Positions 26,406 to 35,716 of a DNA stretch of 64,000 bases are shown here, piece after piece. Position 1 is the first letter of the stretch; the number at the start of each line of letters is the position of its first letter. The notes beneath the pieces are model-generated. The model did no database searches. It was not told the DNA's origin and was given only the letters and a program-made list of their open reading frames with translations. The translations under genes and the position numbers were made by a program. The stretch is from Paludibaculum fermentans (GTDB lineage Bacteria > Acidobacteriota > Terriglobia > Bryobacterales > Bryobacteraceae): NCBI RefSeq assembly GCF_015277775.1, contig NZ_CP063849.1, positions 3,038,001 to 3,102,000 of the forward strand. The letters are read 5' to 3'.

Positions 26406-27509
26406 CTACGCCGAAGCAGCGTTACGGTGCGAGTTCGCACTCGGTGGCGCCATGAAGCCCTCCTGCTCGCGCATGAACACCGTGCGGGCCGGGTAAGGAA
26501 TAAGAATCCCATCGCGGCGGAACCGCCGGAAGATCCGCTTGCGCAGTTCATGCTGGACGAAGTACTGGTCGACGAATTCGCCCACCTGGCAGATCAGTGT
26601 GAAATCGAGGGAGGACGGACCGAAGCCCGGGATGAATCTCACGAACGGCACGGGTTCAGCCAGCAAGCCCGGGATCTCCCCCGCCGCCGCCTTGGCTTCG
26701 TCCACCAGCACCTGCTCGATGACATCCGGGTCGGCATCAAAACCGACACTCACCGGGATCGACAGCGACATCCGCGTCTCCGGCAGATGGTAGTTGGTGA
26801 GAATGGCCCGCGCCAGGTGTGCATTGGGAACCACGATGTAGTTATTGGCCAGGGCCCGCAGCGTGGTGCTGCGCCAATCCATGTCGGCGACATAGCCTTC
26901 TTCACCGGAGCTCAGTTTGATGTAGTCCCCGGCACGCACCTGTCCCGCGATGCTCAGATAGAAACCCGCGAACAGATTGGAAAGAGTATCCTGTAGCGCC
27001 AGGGCAACCGCCAGGCCCCCAACACCCAGGGCCGTCAGGATGGGCGTGATGGAGATCCCCAACGTGTTCAACAGCACCAATGCGCCGCAGCTGACGACGA
27101 ACAGGCGGGCCAGTGTCTGCGTAAGCGTAGTCACCGGCAGAGCGCCGTACAGTTTATTGCCCTTGTGTTTGATCGCCAGCACCGCCAGCCGCGAGCAGAC
27201 GATTGTCAGCGACAGGATCCACAGGATCAGGAAGATCTTCGCCAGCAGGGCGGAAGCCTTTGGAGGCAGCTCCACCGACTGTGTGGCCAAGTGCAGTCCG
27301 AGGATCGCGATCCAGAACAGGAACGGCCCATGAAGTGACTGCAGCGTAATGTCGTCGACATGGCCTTTCGTTCGCCCGGCCCACCGATGCAATCGGCTGA
27401 ACAGCAACCGTCTGGCGAAAATGCCGGCCACCATCACCACACCGAATACGGCAGTCGGCAGAACCAGCACCTGCCAATTCTCGATGAGGAAGTGGGTAAT
27501 CTCCTTCAT
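26406..27509 (-). CDS. MscS-family mechanosensitive channel
   Basis: Small-conductance mechanosensitive channel of 367 residues. Four or so hydrophobic helices precede the pore-lining TM3, recognised by the small-residue-rich LTALGVGGLAVALALQDTLSN and FAGFYLSIAGQVRAGDYI. The beta domain continues with GYVADMDWRSTTLRALANNY and VVPNAHLARAILTNY, as in MscS. The ATG at 27509 is preceded closely by AAAGGAG. The frame is open further upstream but without similarity. It would release osmolytes on sudden osmotic downshift. It converges on the URO-D-family gene. Confidence 0.92.
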   Translation of the reverse strand: MKEITHFLIENWQVLVLPTAVFGVVMVAGIFARRLLFSRLHRWAGRTKGHVDDITLQSLHGPFLFWIAILGLHLATQSVELPPKASALLAKIFLILWILSLTIVCSRLAVLAIKHKGNKLYGALPVTTLTQTLARLFVVSCGALVLLNTLGISITPILTALGVGGLAVALALQDTLSNLFAGFYLSIAGQVRAGDYIKLSSGEEGYVADMDWRSTTLRALANNYIVVPNAHLARAILTNYHLPETRMSLSIPVSVGFDADPDVIEQVLVDEAKAAAGEIPGLLAEPVPFVRFIPGFGPSSLDFTLICQVGEFVDQYFVQHELRKRIFRRFRRDGILIPYPARTVFMREQEGFMAPPSANSHRNAASA

Positions 27510-27784
27510 AGTCTCCTTTCTTCGGATCCGGCAAACGCGGCAACGTTGTGTTCGCCGGATCAGCTCCGTGAAAATACGGTGGAGCCATGAAACAGGGGAG
27601 GCGGGAAGCCGCGCCCATGCAATATTCTGCGCCCGATAGGAGCTGAACCGGAATCCCAGGAATAGGTGATGGCCGTGCCGAAAACTGATTACGGCCGCGA
27701 AGGCGCCGCGCGAAGGTCGATGAGTAGTGCGCGCCCCGTCCTCGATTTCGCGCGACAATCACCACAGAGGGGCCCCTTCACCGC

Positions 27785-28162
27785 ATGCCGAAATCCGCCA
27801 AACCCGTCGACTCCGAAGCCCACCTGCAACGAGTCCGCCGCATCTGCCTCAGCCTGCCCGGCACCATGGAGAAGCTCTCTCACGGCGAACCCACCTTCTT
27901 CGTCAACAGGAAGGTCTTCACCATGTTCTCCAACAACCACCACAACGACGGGCACATCGCAGTCTGGATCCCCGTACCGCCCGGCGCCCAGGCCACCATG
28001 CTCGCCACCTGGCCGGAGACGTTCTACTACCCGCCCTATGTCGGCGTCAGCGGCTGGGTCGGCGTGGAGCTCGACCGCATCAGCGACGACGACCTCGCCT
28101 CACACATCCTGGAGGCCTGGCGCCTGCGTGCACCCGCGAAACTCCTCAAGCCGAAGCTCTAG
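27785..28162 (+). CDS. MmcQ/YjbR-family protein
   Basis: Small protein of 125 residues. The opening helix [23 protein letters not shown] and the core [14 protein letters not shown] followed by [19 protein letters not shown] are those of the YjbR/MmcQ family with a CyaY-like fold, often annotated as DNA-binding. The biochemical role of the family is not settled. It is a single gene in a roughly 275-base gap after the divergent channel gene, and it precedes the iorA operon by 85 bases. Confidence 0.85.
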   Translation: MPKSAKPVDSEAHLQRVRRICLSLPGTMEKLSHGEPTFFVNRKVFTMFSNNHHNDGHIAVWIPVPPGAQATMLATWPETFYYPPYVGVSGWVGVELDRISDDDLASHILEAWRLRAPAKLLKPKL

Positions 28163-28247
28163 CCGGACCTCACCCGCCACCGCCCCGCCAGCCGCCCGTT
28201 TGCTCCCCGCGTCATATTTAACATAAACTTCTCTTTTACTCCTCTTT

Positions 28248-29885
28248 GTGCGAGGCGAGCTCGTTTTGAACCATCCAACCGCACCATTCCGGCGCATCCT
28301 CAGTGGCGATGAAGCAGTGGCGCTTGCAGCCCATGACGCGCAACTCACCTTGGGCACCGGCTATCCCGGCACTCCTTCCACCGAAATCCTGGAGTCCCTC
28401 CACTCTCTCGGCGGCCGGGCCCAGTGGTCGCCCAACGAGAAGGTCGCCCTCGAAGTTGGCATTGGCGTGGCCTTCGGCGGAGGACGCGCGCTCGTCACCA
28501 TGAAGCACGTGGGCCTGAACGTAGCAGCCGACCCGCTGTTCACCGTGGCGTACACCGGAGTTCGCGGCGCCCTCGTCATCGTCTCCGCCGACGATCCCGG
28601 CATGGCTTCCAGCCAGAACGAACAGGACAACCGCCGCTACGCGATCGCGGCCGGCATCCCGATGCTCGAGCCCGGCGATTCACAGGAAGCCTACAACTTC
28701 ACGCTCCTCGCCATCGAACTCTCAGAGCGTTGGAACATCCCGGTCCTGCTCCGCATGACCACCCGCGTGTGCCACTCGAAGACCATCGTCGAGACGCCCG
28801 GCTACCCGGTGCCGCCCGCGCCGCCCGCCGGCTACGTGCGCGACGTCCCGGCCCGCGTGATGATCCCAGCCTATGCCCGGCCCGCGCATCACAAGCTGCG
28901 CGCAAAACTGGCGCAGATCGCCGCATGGAACGAACGCGAGGGCCCGCTCGCCGTAGTGCCAGGCAGTGACACCCTCGGCGTCATCACCTCCGGAGTCTCC
29001 TTCCAATATGTTCGCGAGGCCCTGCCGCAGGCGAGCGTCCTGAAACTGGGGCTGACCTACCCACTGCCGCTGGAGCTCATGCGCACCTTCGCGATTGCCC
29101 ATACGCGGACTCTTGTCATCGAGGAAGGCGATCCCTACCTGGCCGATTCGGCTCGCGCCGCCGGTATCCCCGTGGAAGCCAATGCGGAGATCTTCCGCTT
29201 TGGAGAATTGAACGTAGCTCGTGTCCGCCGCATGGAAGCGGGCGACCTCACTCCTGAACCCAAACCAGTACCGGGCAAGCCGCCAGAACTCTGCCACGGC
29301 TGCCCGCATCGCACCGTCTTCACGGCCCTCCGCGATCTCGGCTGCATCGTCTCGGGCGATATCGGCTGCTACTCGCTCGGCGTCCTGCCGCCTTTCCTGG
29401 CCATGGACACCCTTGTCTGCATGGGCGCCTCCATCGGTGTCGGACTCGGGCTCCGCCATACCCTGCCCGTCGAGGAAGCCCGCCGTGTCGTCAGCGTCAT
29501 CGGCGACAGCACCTTCGTCCACAGCGGCATCACGGGCCTGGTCGAGATGGTCTACAACCCGCCGCCCACCGGACACCTGCTGCTGATCCTCGACAACGGC
29601 ACCACCGCCATGACCGGCCTGCAGGAACATCCCGGCACCGGCCGCACCCTCGACCACGCCAGCACCGGCAAGTTCGTCTTCGAGAACGTCATCCGCGCCA
29701 TGGGCATCCCGGATGTGCACGTCGTCGACCCCACCCGCGATCCCGCCGCCTTCACTGAACTCGTGAAGACCAGCCTCGACTCCGGCCGGCTTTCCGTCAT
29801 CATCGCGCGCCGAAACTGCCTGCTGGCCGCCGGAGCCATCAAGCAGTACGAGAAATGCCCGGAGGGCAGCACCCATGAGCAATAA
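28248..29885 (+). CDS. iorA: Indolepyruvate oxidoreductase alpha subunit without ferredoxin domain
   Basis: Thiamine-diphosphate subunit that oxidatively decarboxylates aryl pyruvates to aryl-acetyl-CoA, or runs in reverse. The N-terminal pyrimidine-binding part has TGYPGTPSTEI and ALVTMKHVGLNVAADPLFT. The ThDP-binding part has CHGCPHRTVF, GDIGCYSLG, GDSTFVHSGITG and LILDNGTTAMTGLQEHPGTG. At 545 residues it is about 80 shorter than usual because it stops at ARRNCLLAAGAIKQYEKCPE: the two [4Fe-4S] ferredoxin motifs normally at the C-terminus are absent. The GTG at 28248 is taken as start; a TTG at 28266 with GAGG before it is an alternative. The stop overlaps iorB by 11 bases. Confidence 0.92.
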   Translation: MRGELVLNHPTAPFRRILSGDEAVALAAHDAQLTLGTGYPGTPSTEILESLHSLGGRAQWSPNEKVALEVGIGVAFGGGRALVTMKHVGLNVAADPLFTVAYTGVRGALVIVSADDPGMASSQNEQDNRRYAIAAGIPMLEPGDSQEAYNFTLLAIELSERWNIPVLLRMTTRVCHSKTIVETPGYPVPPAPPAGYVRDVPARVMIPAYARPAHHKLRAKLAQIAAWNEREGPLAVVPGSDTLGVITSGVSFQYVREALPQASVLKLGLTYPLPLELMRTFAIAHTRTLVIEEGDPYLADSARAAGIPVEANAEIFRFGELNVARVRRMEAGDLTPEPKPVPGKPPELCHGCPHRTVFTALRDLGCIVSGDIGCYSLGVLPPFLAMDTLVCMGASIGVGLGLRHTLPVEEARRVVSVIGDSTFVHSGITGLVEMVYNPPPTGHLLLILDNGTTAMTGLQEHPGTGRTLDHASTGKFVFENVIRAMGIPDVHVVDPTRDPAAFTELVKTSLDSGRLSVIIARRNCLLAAGAIKQYEKCPEGSTHEQ

Positions 29886-30348
29886 CGTCAGGAACATTGT
29901 CATCGCCGGCCTTGGCGGACAGGGCGTTCTGAAGGCCTCGGACATCGTGGCCGATGTCGCCTTCGCCTCGGGCCTGGACGTCAAAAAGAGCGAGATTCAC
30001 GGCATGAGCCAGCGCGGCGGCTCAGTCTCCAGTGATGTCCGCTTCGGCTCCAAGGTCTTCAGCCCCATGGTGCCGGACGGCGAAGCGGACTTCCTGGTGG
30101 TCCTGGATCCTACCCAGATCGAGGTCAACCGCGCAGCGCTCAAGCCGACCGGCATCCTGATCGACCCCTCCATCCTGGCCGGCTACAAACTGAAAAGCGA
30201 AAAGAGCATCAACGTGGCGCTGCTGGGCGCCTTGAGCCGCCACCTCGACTTTCCTGAGTCCGCCTGGATCACCGCCATCAGCGGACACCTCGCACCCAAA
30301 CTGCATGCCATGAACTTCGCCGCCTTTGAAACCGGGAGGAATGCATGA
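29875..30348 (+). CDS. iorB: Indolepyruvate oxidoreductase beta subunit
   Basis: Gamma-type subunit of the 2-oxoacid oxidoreductase, 157 residues, shorter than the usual 190 or so. It shows the family hallmark [18 protein letters not shown], then [20 protein letters not shown], which contacts the alpha subunit and coenzyme A. It begins inside the iorA 3' end with GGAGGG upstream, and its own stop overlaps the paaK start as ATGA. This tight packing indicates stoichiometric co-translation. No cysteine cluster is present, so neither subunit carries an obvious iron-sulfur site. Confidence 0.92.
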   Translation: MSNNVRNIVIAGLGGQGVLKASDIVADVAFASGLDVKKSEIHGMSQRGGSVSSDVRFGSKVFSPMVPDGEADFLVVLDPTQIEVNRAALKPTGILIDPSILAGYKLKSEKSINVALLGALSRHLDFPESAWITAISGHLAPKLHAMNFAAFETGRNA

Positions 30349-31676
30349 TCGCGGTCAAGGAATCCTGCGCTACGTTTCATCCGGACAGCGCACAGGACTA
30401 CGTCCCCTCCGCCCTTCTGGCGGAACTCCAGTTCAGCCGCCTGAAGAACATCGTGGCCCGCGCCTTCGATCGCGTGCCCTTGTTCCGGTCCCGCATGAGC
30501 GATCGGGACCTGACGCCCGACTCCATCACCTCACTGGCGGACATCTCGCTCCTGCCCTTCACGACGAAGACCGACCTCCGCGACACCTATCCCTTCGGTT
30601 TGTTCGCCAGTCCCATGGAGGAGATCGTGCGCCTGCACGCCTCCAGCGGCACCACTGGCAAGCCCATCGTCGTCGCCTACACACAGCAGGATGTCGACGT
30701 CTGGACCTCCGTCATGATGCGCAGCTTCGCGGCCTGCGGCCTGCACCATGGCGACATCATCCAGAACGCCTACGGCTACGGCCTCTTCACTGGCGGCCTC
30801 GGTGCCCACTATGGAGCCGAAGGCCTGGGCGCCACCGTCATCCCCATCTCCGGCGGCAACACCGACCGCCAGATCATGGTCATGAAGGACTTCGGCGTCA
30901 CCGCCATCTGCTGCACCCCCAGCTACTTCCTTCACATGATCGAGCGCGCCGCCGAGATGGACATCGACATCCGCGACCTCCCCCTCCGCGTAGGCGTCTT
31001 CGGAGCCGAGCCCTGGACCCCCTCCATGCGCAAGCGCATCGAAACCCTCTCCGGCATCCGCGCCATCGACATCTACGGACTCTCCGAGATCATCGGCCCC
31101 GGCGTCGCCATCGAGTGCCCGGAGCAGAACGGCCTCCACATCTTCGAGGATCACTTCTACCCCGAGATCATCGACCCCGAAACCGGAGCCGTCCTACCCG
31201 AAGGCGAGGAGGGCGAACTCGTCCTCACCACTCTCAGCAAACACGCCATGCCGATGATCCGTTACCGCACGCGCGACATCACGGCCCTCCTGCCTGGCCG
31301 CTGCCCCTGCGGCCGGTCTCTCCGCCGCATGCGCCGCATCGGCCGCCGCAGCGACGACATGCTCATCATCCGCGGCGTCAACGTGTTCCCGTCCCAGGTG
31401 GAAGCGGCCCTGCTCGACGTCGAAGGCACGCTGCCCCACTACCAGATCGTCCTCACCCGCATGCATGGCCTCGACCAGATGGAGGTCCTGGTGGAAGTCA
31501 CCCCCGAGACCTTCAGCGACAAAATCGGAGCCCTGGAAGAACTCAGCACCAAGATCGCCGACGCGCTGGAACACGTGCTCGGCCTGCGCGTCCAGGTCCG
31601 CCTCGTCGAACCCCACACCATCCAGCGCAGTGAAGGAAAGGCCAAACGCGTCCTCGACAGGCGGTTGCCCTCATGA
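30345..31676 (+). CDS. paaK: Phenylacetate-CoA ligase
   Basis: Adenylate-forming ligase of 443 residues that makes phenylacetyl-CoA or a similar aryl-acetyl-CoA from the acid, ATP and CoA. The AMP-binding loop is [16 protein letters not shown]. Next come [17 protein letters not shown] and [13 protein letters not shown], the PaaK-specific motifs, and the hinge [20 protein letters not shown]. The C-terminal lobe has [20 protein letters not shown]. It overlaps iorB by 4 bases and the ACT gene by 4 bases. In this setting it links free aryl acetates with the IorAB reaction, in either direction. Confidence 0.93.
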   Translation: MIAVKESCATFHPDSAQDYVPSALLAELQFSRLKNIVARAFDRVPLFRSRMSDRDLTPDSITSLADISLLPFTTKTDLRDTYPFGLFASPMEEIVRLHASSGTTGKPIVVAYTQQDVDVWTSVMMRSFAACGLHHGDIIQNAYGYGLFTGGLGAHYGAEGLGATVIPISGGNTDRQIMVMKDFGVTAICCTPSYFLHMIERAAEMDIDIRDLPLRVGVFGAEPWTPSMRKRIETLSGIRAIDIYGLSEIIGPGVAIECPEQNGLHIFEDHFYPEIIDPETGAVLPEGEEGELVLTTLSKHAMPMIRYRTRDITALLPGRCPCGRSLRRMRRIGRRSDDMLIIRGVNVFPSQVEAALLDVEGTLPHYQIVLTRMHGLDQMEVLVEVTPETFSDKIGALEELSTKIADALEHVLGLRVQVRLVEPHTIQRSEGKAKRVLDRRLPS

Positions 31677-32104
31677 AGATTCAACAGCTCTCGATCTTTT
31701 CTGAAAACAAACCCGGCCACCTCATCGCCCCATGCCGCCTGCTGGCCCGCGAGGGCATCAACATGCAGGCGATGTCCCTGGCCGACTCGCAGCGCTTCGG
31801 GATTCTCCGCATCGTCGTCTCAGACTGGCAGCGCGCCAAGAGCCTGCTCGAAGCCGAGGGTTTCGTGGTTCGCGTCACTGAGGTGGTCGCCATCGAAGTG
31901 CCCGATCATCCGGGCGGTCTGTCCGCCGTGCTCGACCTGTTTGAAGGCTCCACCATCAACATCGAGTACATGTACGCCTTCCCCTTCGTACATGCCGGCA
32001 AGGCCGCGTTGATCTTTCGCTTTGACCACCCGGATGCCGCCATCGAAAGGCTCCGCGCCGGCGGAATGACCGTTCTCGATGCCGATGCGCTCACCAACAG
32101 GTAA
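31673..32104 (+). CDS. Tandem ACT-domain protein
   Basis: Small protein of 143 residues made of two ACT domains, about 1-68 and 69-143. The first has [19 protein letters not shown] followed by [21 protein letters not shown]. The second has [20 protein letters not shown] and [14 protein letters not shown] domains bind amino acids, and such stand-alone pairs regularly sit beside iorAB and paaK. A sensor role for an aromatic amino acid is a fair inference. It overlaps paaK by ATGA, and 9 bases separate it from the aminotransferase. Confidence 0.9.
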   Translation: MKIQQLSIFSENKPGHLIAPCRLLAREGINMQAMSLADSQRFGILRIVVSDWQRAKSLLEAEGFVVRVTEVVAIEVPDHPGGLSAVLDLFEGSTINIEYMYAFPFVHAGKAALIFRFDHPDAAIERLRAGGMTVLDADALTNR

Positions 32105-32113
32105 CCCGCCCGC

Positions 32114-33292
32114 ATGAACATCTCGCAAACCATCGCAGCCCAGCTGGAAAACGCCTCCTGGATCCGCCGCATGTTCGAGGAAGGCGCCCGCATGAAGCAG
32201 GAGCGCGGCGCGGACAACGTCTACGACTACACCCTCGGCAACCCCGACGTGGAGCCCCCGCCCCAGGTCCTGCAAGCCCTGGCCCGCGTAGTGTCTGCTG
32301 GGCTGCCGAACTCCCACGGCTACATGCCGAATCCCGGCTTCCTTCCGGTCCGCCAGGCCGTCGCCCGGCAACTGCGTCGCGACACCGGCCTGCCCTTCGA
32401 ACCCGAAGACATCTTCATGACCGTCGGCTCCGCCGGAGCCTGCAACGTCATCCTCAAGTCGATCCTCGATCCGGGCGACGAAGTCATAGTCCTGATGCCC
32501 TGCTTCTCGGAGTACCGCTTCTACATCAGTAATCACGCGGGCCGCCTGGTGCCTGTCGAAACCAGCGAAGACTTTCTGCCCGACATCGGGCGCATCGCCG
32601 CCGCCCTCACGCCCCGCACGCGGGCCATCATCCTCAACACCCCCAACAACCCCACCGGCCGCGTCTATCCCGAACAGGTCCTGCGCGATCTCAACTCGTT
32701 GCTGGCCGGTTGTGATCACGAGATCCTGGTCATCAGCGACGAGCCCTACAAACACCTCGTCTTCGATGGAAACAAGCAGCCCGAGGTGGCTTCGCTCATC
32801 GCCAACACCGCCATCTGCAACTCCTGGTCAAAATCGCAGGCTCTGCCCGGCGAACGCATCGGCTACCTCGCCCTCTCGCCCCAGGTTAGGAATCGCGCCG
32901 CCCTGCGTGCTGCCTGCGCCTTCACCAACCGGATCCTCGGTTTCATCAACGCTCCGGCCCTGTGGCAACTCGTGGAACTCGAGGCGATGGACAGCACGGT
33001 GGACGTCTCCGGCTACGAGCGGAAGCGCGACCTCCTCTGCGACTCGCTCACCCGCGCCGGCTACGACGTCAGCAAGCCCGAAGGCACGTTCTACGTCTTT
33101 ATGAAGACGCCCATCCCGGACGACATCGCCTTTGTCAGGATCCTCGCGAAGGAAGGAGTCCTGGGCGTACCCGGCGCGGGCTTCGGCCGGTCCGGCTACA
33201 TCCGCCTCTCGCTCACCGTGCCGGAACAGATGATCCGCAAGTCGATCCCCGGCTTCGCCGCCGCCTTGCAGGCCGTCTCGGCCACCGTCTAG
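32114..33292 (+). CDS. Class I/II pyridoxal-phosphate aminotransferase
   Basis: Fold-type I aminotransferase of 392 residues. Key marks are YTLGNPDVEPP at the N-terminus, TVGSAGACNVILKSIL for the phosphate cup, LNTPNNPTGRVYP, and the Schiff-base lysine in NSWSKSQALPGERIGY. The C-terminal arginine for the substrate carboxylate lies in GRSGYIRLSL. As last gene of the ior operon it most likely interconverts aromatic amino acids and aryl pyruvates, feeding or draining IorAB. Its 3' end overlaps the convergent porin gene by 4 bases. Confidence 0.9.
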   Translation: MNISQTIAAQLENASWIRRMFEEGARMKQERGADNVYDYTLGNPDVEPPPQVLQALARVVSAGLPNSHGYMPNPGFLPVRQAVARQLRRDTGLPFEPEDIFMTVGSAGACNVILKSILDPGDEVIVLMPCFSEYRFYISNHAGRLVPVETSEDFLPDIGRIAAALTPRTRAIILNTPNNPTGRVYPEQVLRDLNSLLAGCDHEILVISDEPYKHLVFDGNKQPEVASLIANTAICNSWSKSQALPGERIGYLALSPQVRNRAALRAACAFTNRILGFINAPALWQLVELEAMDSTVDVSGYERKRDLLCDSLTRAGYDVSKPEGTFYVFMKTPIPDDIAFVRILAKEGVLGVPGAGFGRSGYIRLSLTVPEQMIRKSIPGFAAALQAVSATV

Positions 33293-34596
33293 AACGGCAC
33301 CTGTCCCGTGAACAGATACGACACTTCCAGCCGGAAGAAGTAGCCCGGATCCTTCCCCGCGTAGAACGAGCCCGGCACATGCCCTTCATACAGGACATGT
33401 CCGCGCCAGTTCTTGTTCACCGTCAGATCGGCCCGCAGTTGGTACTCCTCCCCACGGCCCGTACCGGTCGAGTAAAGCGCCTTGCTGCCCGGATACGGAT
33501 GATAAGCCCGCATCTCATAGAACGTGCCCCGCAGGCTCAACGGCTTCCAGGGCACATACACGCCCTCGCCCTGCCACATGCCGGTGTTCGTCCAGTAGGC
33601 CACGCCGTTCTCCTTGAACTGCGTATAGATGTACCCCTCACTCCATTTCGGCCATCGCGAAAACAGCGGATCCCAGTTCCCAATCGTGCCCGGCTTCGCC
33701 GGATCGCTGCCCGACATGCCCCAATAGCCGAAACTGGCCGAGTGGCGCTGCTTCGCCCCGAAAGTCCGTTTCAGGTACCCGTAGCCGCCCCACGCCCGGA
33801 TATCCCGGTTCGTCCGCTGATGCCCCCACTGCCACGCGAACTCGCCGGTGAGGCTGAACGAGTTCGGCAGCTTGCGAACGGTCCGCCCGCCGGCCGTGTA
33901 CACATACCGGTCCGCCTGAAACTGCAGGTTCGACGCCGGCCGCGGATCGCCAAACTCCCGCTTGTAGAAGCAGTACGCCTCCACCGACGTCTTCTTCCAG
34001 CGGTTGTCCGTGTAGTACGCCCCCAGCGCCGACTCGTTCCACTCCACCAGTTGCCTGGCCTTGTCATTCAGCCTGGGCAGAAACCGGTCCGTGCGCGGAT
34101 CGAAGATTCCAATCAGTTCGATCTTCGCCTTCCCTCGCTCATAACCCAACACCGCCGCATTGTGGTAAATCGATCGCGACCCATCCCACGGATTCCCTTC
34201 CAGGATCAGGAACCCTTCGCCCTTGGTGAGATTCTGCCGTCCAATCCGCAGGCTCAGCCCCTTGACGAACAGCTTCTTGAAGTCGAGATACGCCGTCTCG
34301 AAGATGCCTTCATCGATATGCGTCGCCGTGTGCAACTGGAAGATCTCGTTGGTCTCCTGCGCCAGCCCCACGCTGATGTCGATGTTCGACGTAACCGGAG
34401 CCTTCAGCCACAGTCGCGTCCGGTAGCGAACCTGCCCCCGCTCATCGTCGGTCGCGTCGTTGAAGTCGAAGGTGTTGTTCCAGTTCTCGTTCCGGACCCG
34501 TTGCTCAAACCCGTATTCGAGGTGCCGTTCCGTCTTCTGGGCGGCCAGCGGCAGAACTGTGGCCAGCAATGCCAGCGTTGTGGAGTATCGGCGCAC
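33289..34596 (-). CDS. Outer-membrane beta-barrel, alginate-export (AlgE-like) family
   Basis: Exported barrel protein of 435 residues from a GTG at 34596 with GAGGG 8 bases upstream. A signal peptide ends near PLAAQ. The rest shows alternating aromatic and polar strands (RTRLWLKAPVTSNIDISVGL, GLSLRIGRQNLTKGEGFLIL, EYQLRADLTVNKNWRGHVLY) and a C-terminal Phe, as needed for BAM-dependent insertion. The motif GRQNLTKGEGFLILEGNPWDG fits the alginate-export domain family. These proteins act as selective porins for anionic oligosaccharides or small acids; here the substrate is unknown. A promoter matching the consensus lies about 90 bases upstream. Confidence 0.8.
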   Translation of the reverse strand: MRRYSTTLALLATVLPLAAQKTERHLEYGFEQRVRNENWNNTFDFNDATDDERGQVRYRTRLWLKAPVTSNIDISVGLAQETNEIFQLHTATHIDEGIFETAYLDFKKLFVKGLSLRIGRQNLTKGEGFLILEGNPWDGSRSIYHNAAVLGYERGKAKIELIGIFDPRTDRFLPRLNDKARQLVEWNESALGAYYTDNRWKKTSVEAYCFYKREFGDPRPASNLQFQADRYVYTAGGRTVRKLPNSFSLTGEFAWQWGHQRTNRDIRAWGGYGYLKRTFGAKQRHSASFGYWGMSGSDPAKPGTIGNWDPLFSRWPKWSEGYIYTQFKENGVAYWTNTGMWQGEGVYVPWKPLSLRGTFYEMRAYHPYPGSKALYSTGTGRGEEYQLRADLTVNKNWRGHVLYEGHVPGSFYAGKDPGYFFRLEVSYLFTGQVPF

Positions 34597-34692
34597 AGGC
34601 GGCCCTCGCTTCCGTGTCGGTGCTTCGACCGGGACGTCTTGGTCCTAACCGGCGCACAACGGGCGGCCTGGGTGCGCGGGACGATCTCCACA

Positions 34693-34721
34693 ATTGTACT
34701 GAGGTTGTTTCGGTTTTGTAA
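34693..34721 (-). promoter_or_regulatory. Candidate sigma70-type promoter of the porin gene
   Basis: On the minus strand TTACAA (34721-34716) and TACAAT (34698-34693) are spaced by exactly 17 bases in an AT-rich island. The implied leader before the GTG at 34596 is about 90 bases. Confidence 0.45.
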
Positions 34722-34782
34722 GACCTTAAACTCTTTTATTGACAAAAGACGGGCCTCGCCCGCCAGCTTCTACCCAGCACCG

Positions 34783-35667
34783 TCAGGCCGCGAACATTTC
34801 GCGCGCAAACTCCTCAAACGACCGCGGTGCCCGCCCCAACAGCCCAACCAGCGTCGACACCTCCGCCTGCGTAGCGCGTAACCCGTGCCGCAGAAAGTGG
34901 TCGTACATCATCTTCAGGTCCAGCACCTGCCACGCCGGCATCGTACCAGCCGCGGCCGCCGCCCACCCTTCCAGGTCCGCGCCGACGTACTGCACCGGTC
35001 GCCCCAGCACGTCGCTATAGATCTCCGCCGTCCGTTCACCCGTCAGGGCATCAGCACCCACCAGCGAGTAGGTCTGCCCCGCATGCCCCGGAGCCGTCAG
35101 GCTGATCGCCACCGCTTCCGCAATATCCCGCACGTCCACACGGTTCAAACCCAGTTCACTCAGCGGTTGCGGGTACACGCCATACTGCGCGATCACATCC
35201 TTGAACCAGTAATCGTTCTGGAAGAAGTTGTTGGGCCGGATGATGGTCCAGTCGATGCCGGAGTTCTTCACCGCATACTCGACCGGGAACTTCGTGGCAA
35301 AGTGCGGGATGTGAGGCCCGGTCTCCAGCTTGTGAATACTCAAGTACACGATGTACTTTATTCCGGCCTGTTTCGCCGCCTCTACGGCCGCCAGCCCCTG
35401 ATTGATCTCATCGGGAACCAGCGGGGTCACCAGGAACAAGGCATCCGCCCCAGCCATCGCCGCGGGCAGTGTCTCCAGATCCGCCATGTCACCCACCACG
35501 CCTTCCACACCTGCCGGAAGCGAGGCGGCCTTTTCCGCTGAACGCGTCATCACCCGGACTCCGGCGCCGCGCTGCAACAGCTCTTTCACCACCTGGCTGC
35601 CGACCGTCCCAGTACCGCCAATGATTAGTGTCGTCACAACGCCAGCATAGAGGTCATGCCACTTCAT
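34783..35667 (-). CDS. NmrA-family NAD(P)-binding protein
   Basis: Atypical SDR of 294 residues. The nucleotide loop is LIIGGTGTVGSQVV near residue 13, followed by RVMTRSAEKAASLP for the adenosine phosphate. ADALFLVTPL and DWTIIRPNNFFQND are the NmrA/HSCARG-type marks. The classical catalytic Tyr-x-x-x-Lys is not obvious, as in redox-sensing or reductase members of this group. The ATG at 35667 has a weak AGGG site; a GTG 30 bases later would also fit. It is divergent from the second URO-D-family gene. Confidence 0.83.
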   Translation of the reverse strand: MKWHDLYAGVVTTLIIGGTGTVGSQVVKELLQRGAGVRVMTRSAEKAASLPAGVEGVVGDMADLETLPAAMAGADALFLVTPLVPDEINQGLAAVEAAKQAGIKYIVYLSIHKLETGPHIPHFATKFPVEYAVKNSGIDWTIIRPNNFFQNDYWFKDVIAQYGVYPQPLSELGLNRVDVRDIAEAVAISLTAPGHAGQTYSLVGADALTGERTAEIYSDVLGRPVQYVGADLEGWAAAAAGTMPAWQVLDLKMMYDHFLRHGLRATQAEVSTLVGLLGRAPRSFEEFAREMFAA

Positions 35668-35716
35668 CGCAACCCTGCGCCATCAACGGGTTTTCAGACC
35701 TGTATAGTGGAATCCG

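Noticed and set aside
30326-31633. Open frame of 435 codons in another plus-strand frame
   Set aside because: It overlaps paaK completely and translates to His/Arg/Pro-rich low complexity.
32962-34881. Open frame of 639 codons on the plus strand
   Set aside because: It runs through the aminotransferase end and opposite the porin gene; its Arg/Pro-rich translation has no domain.
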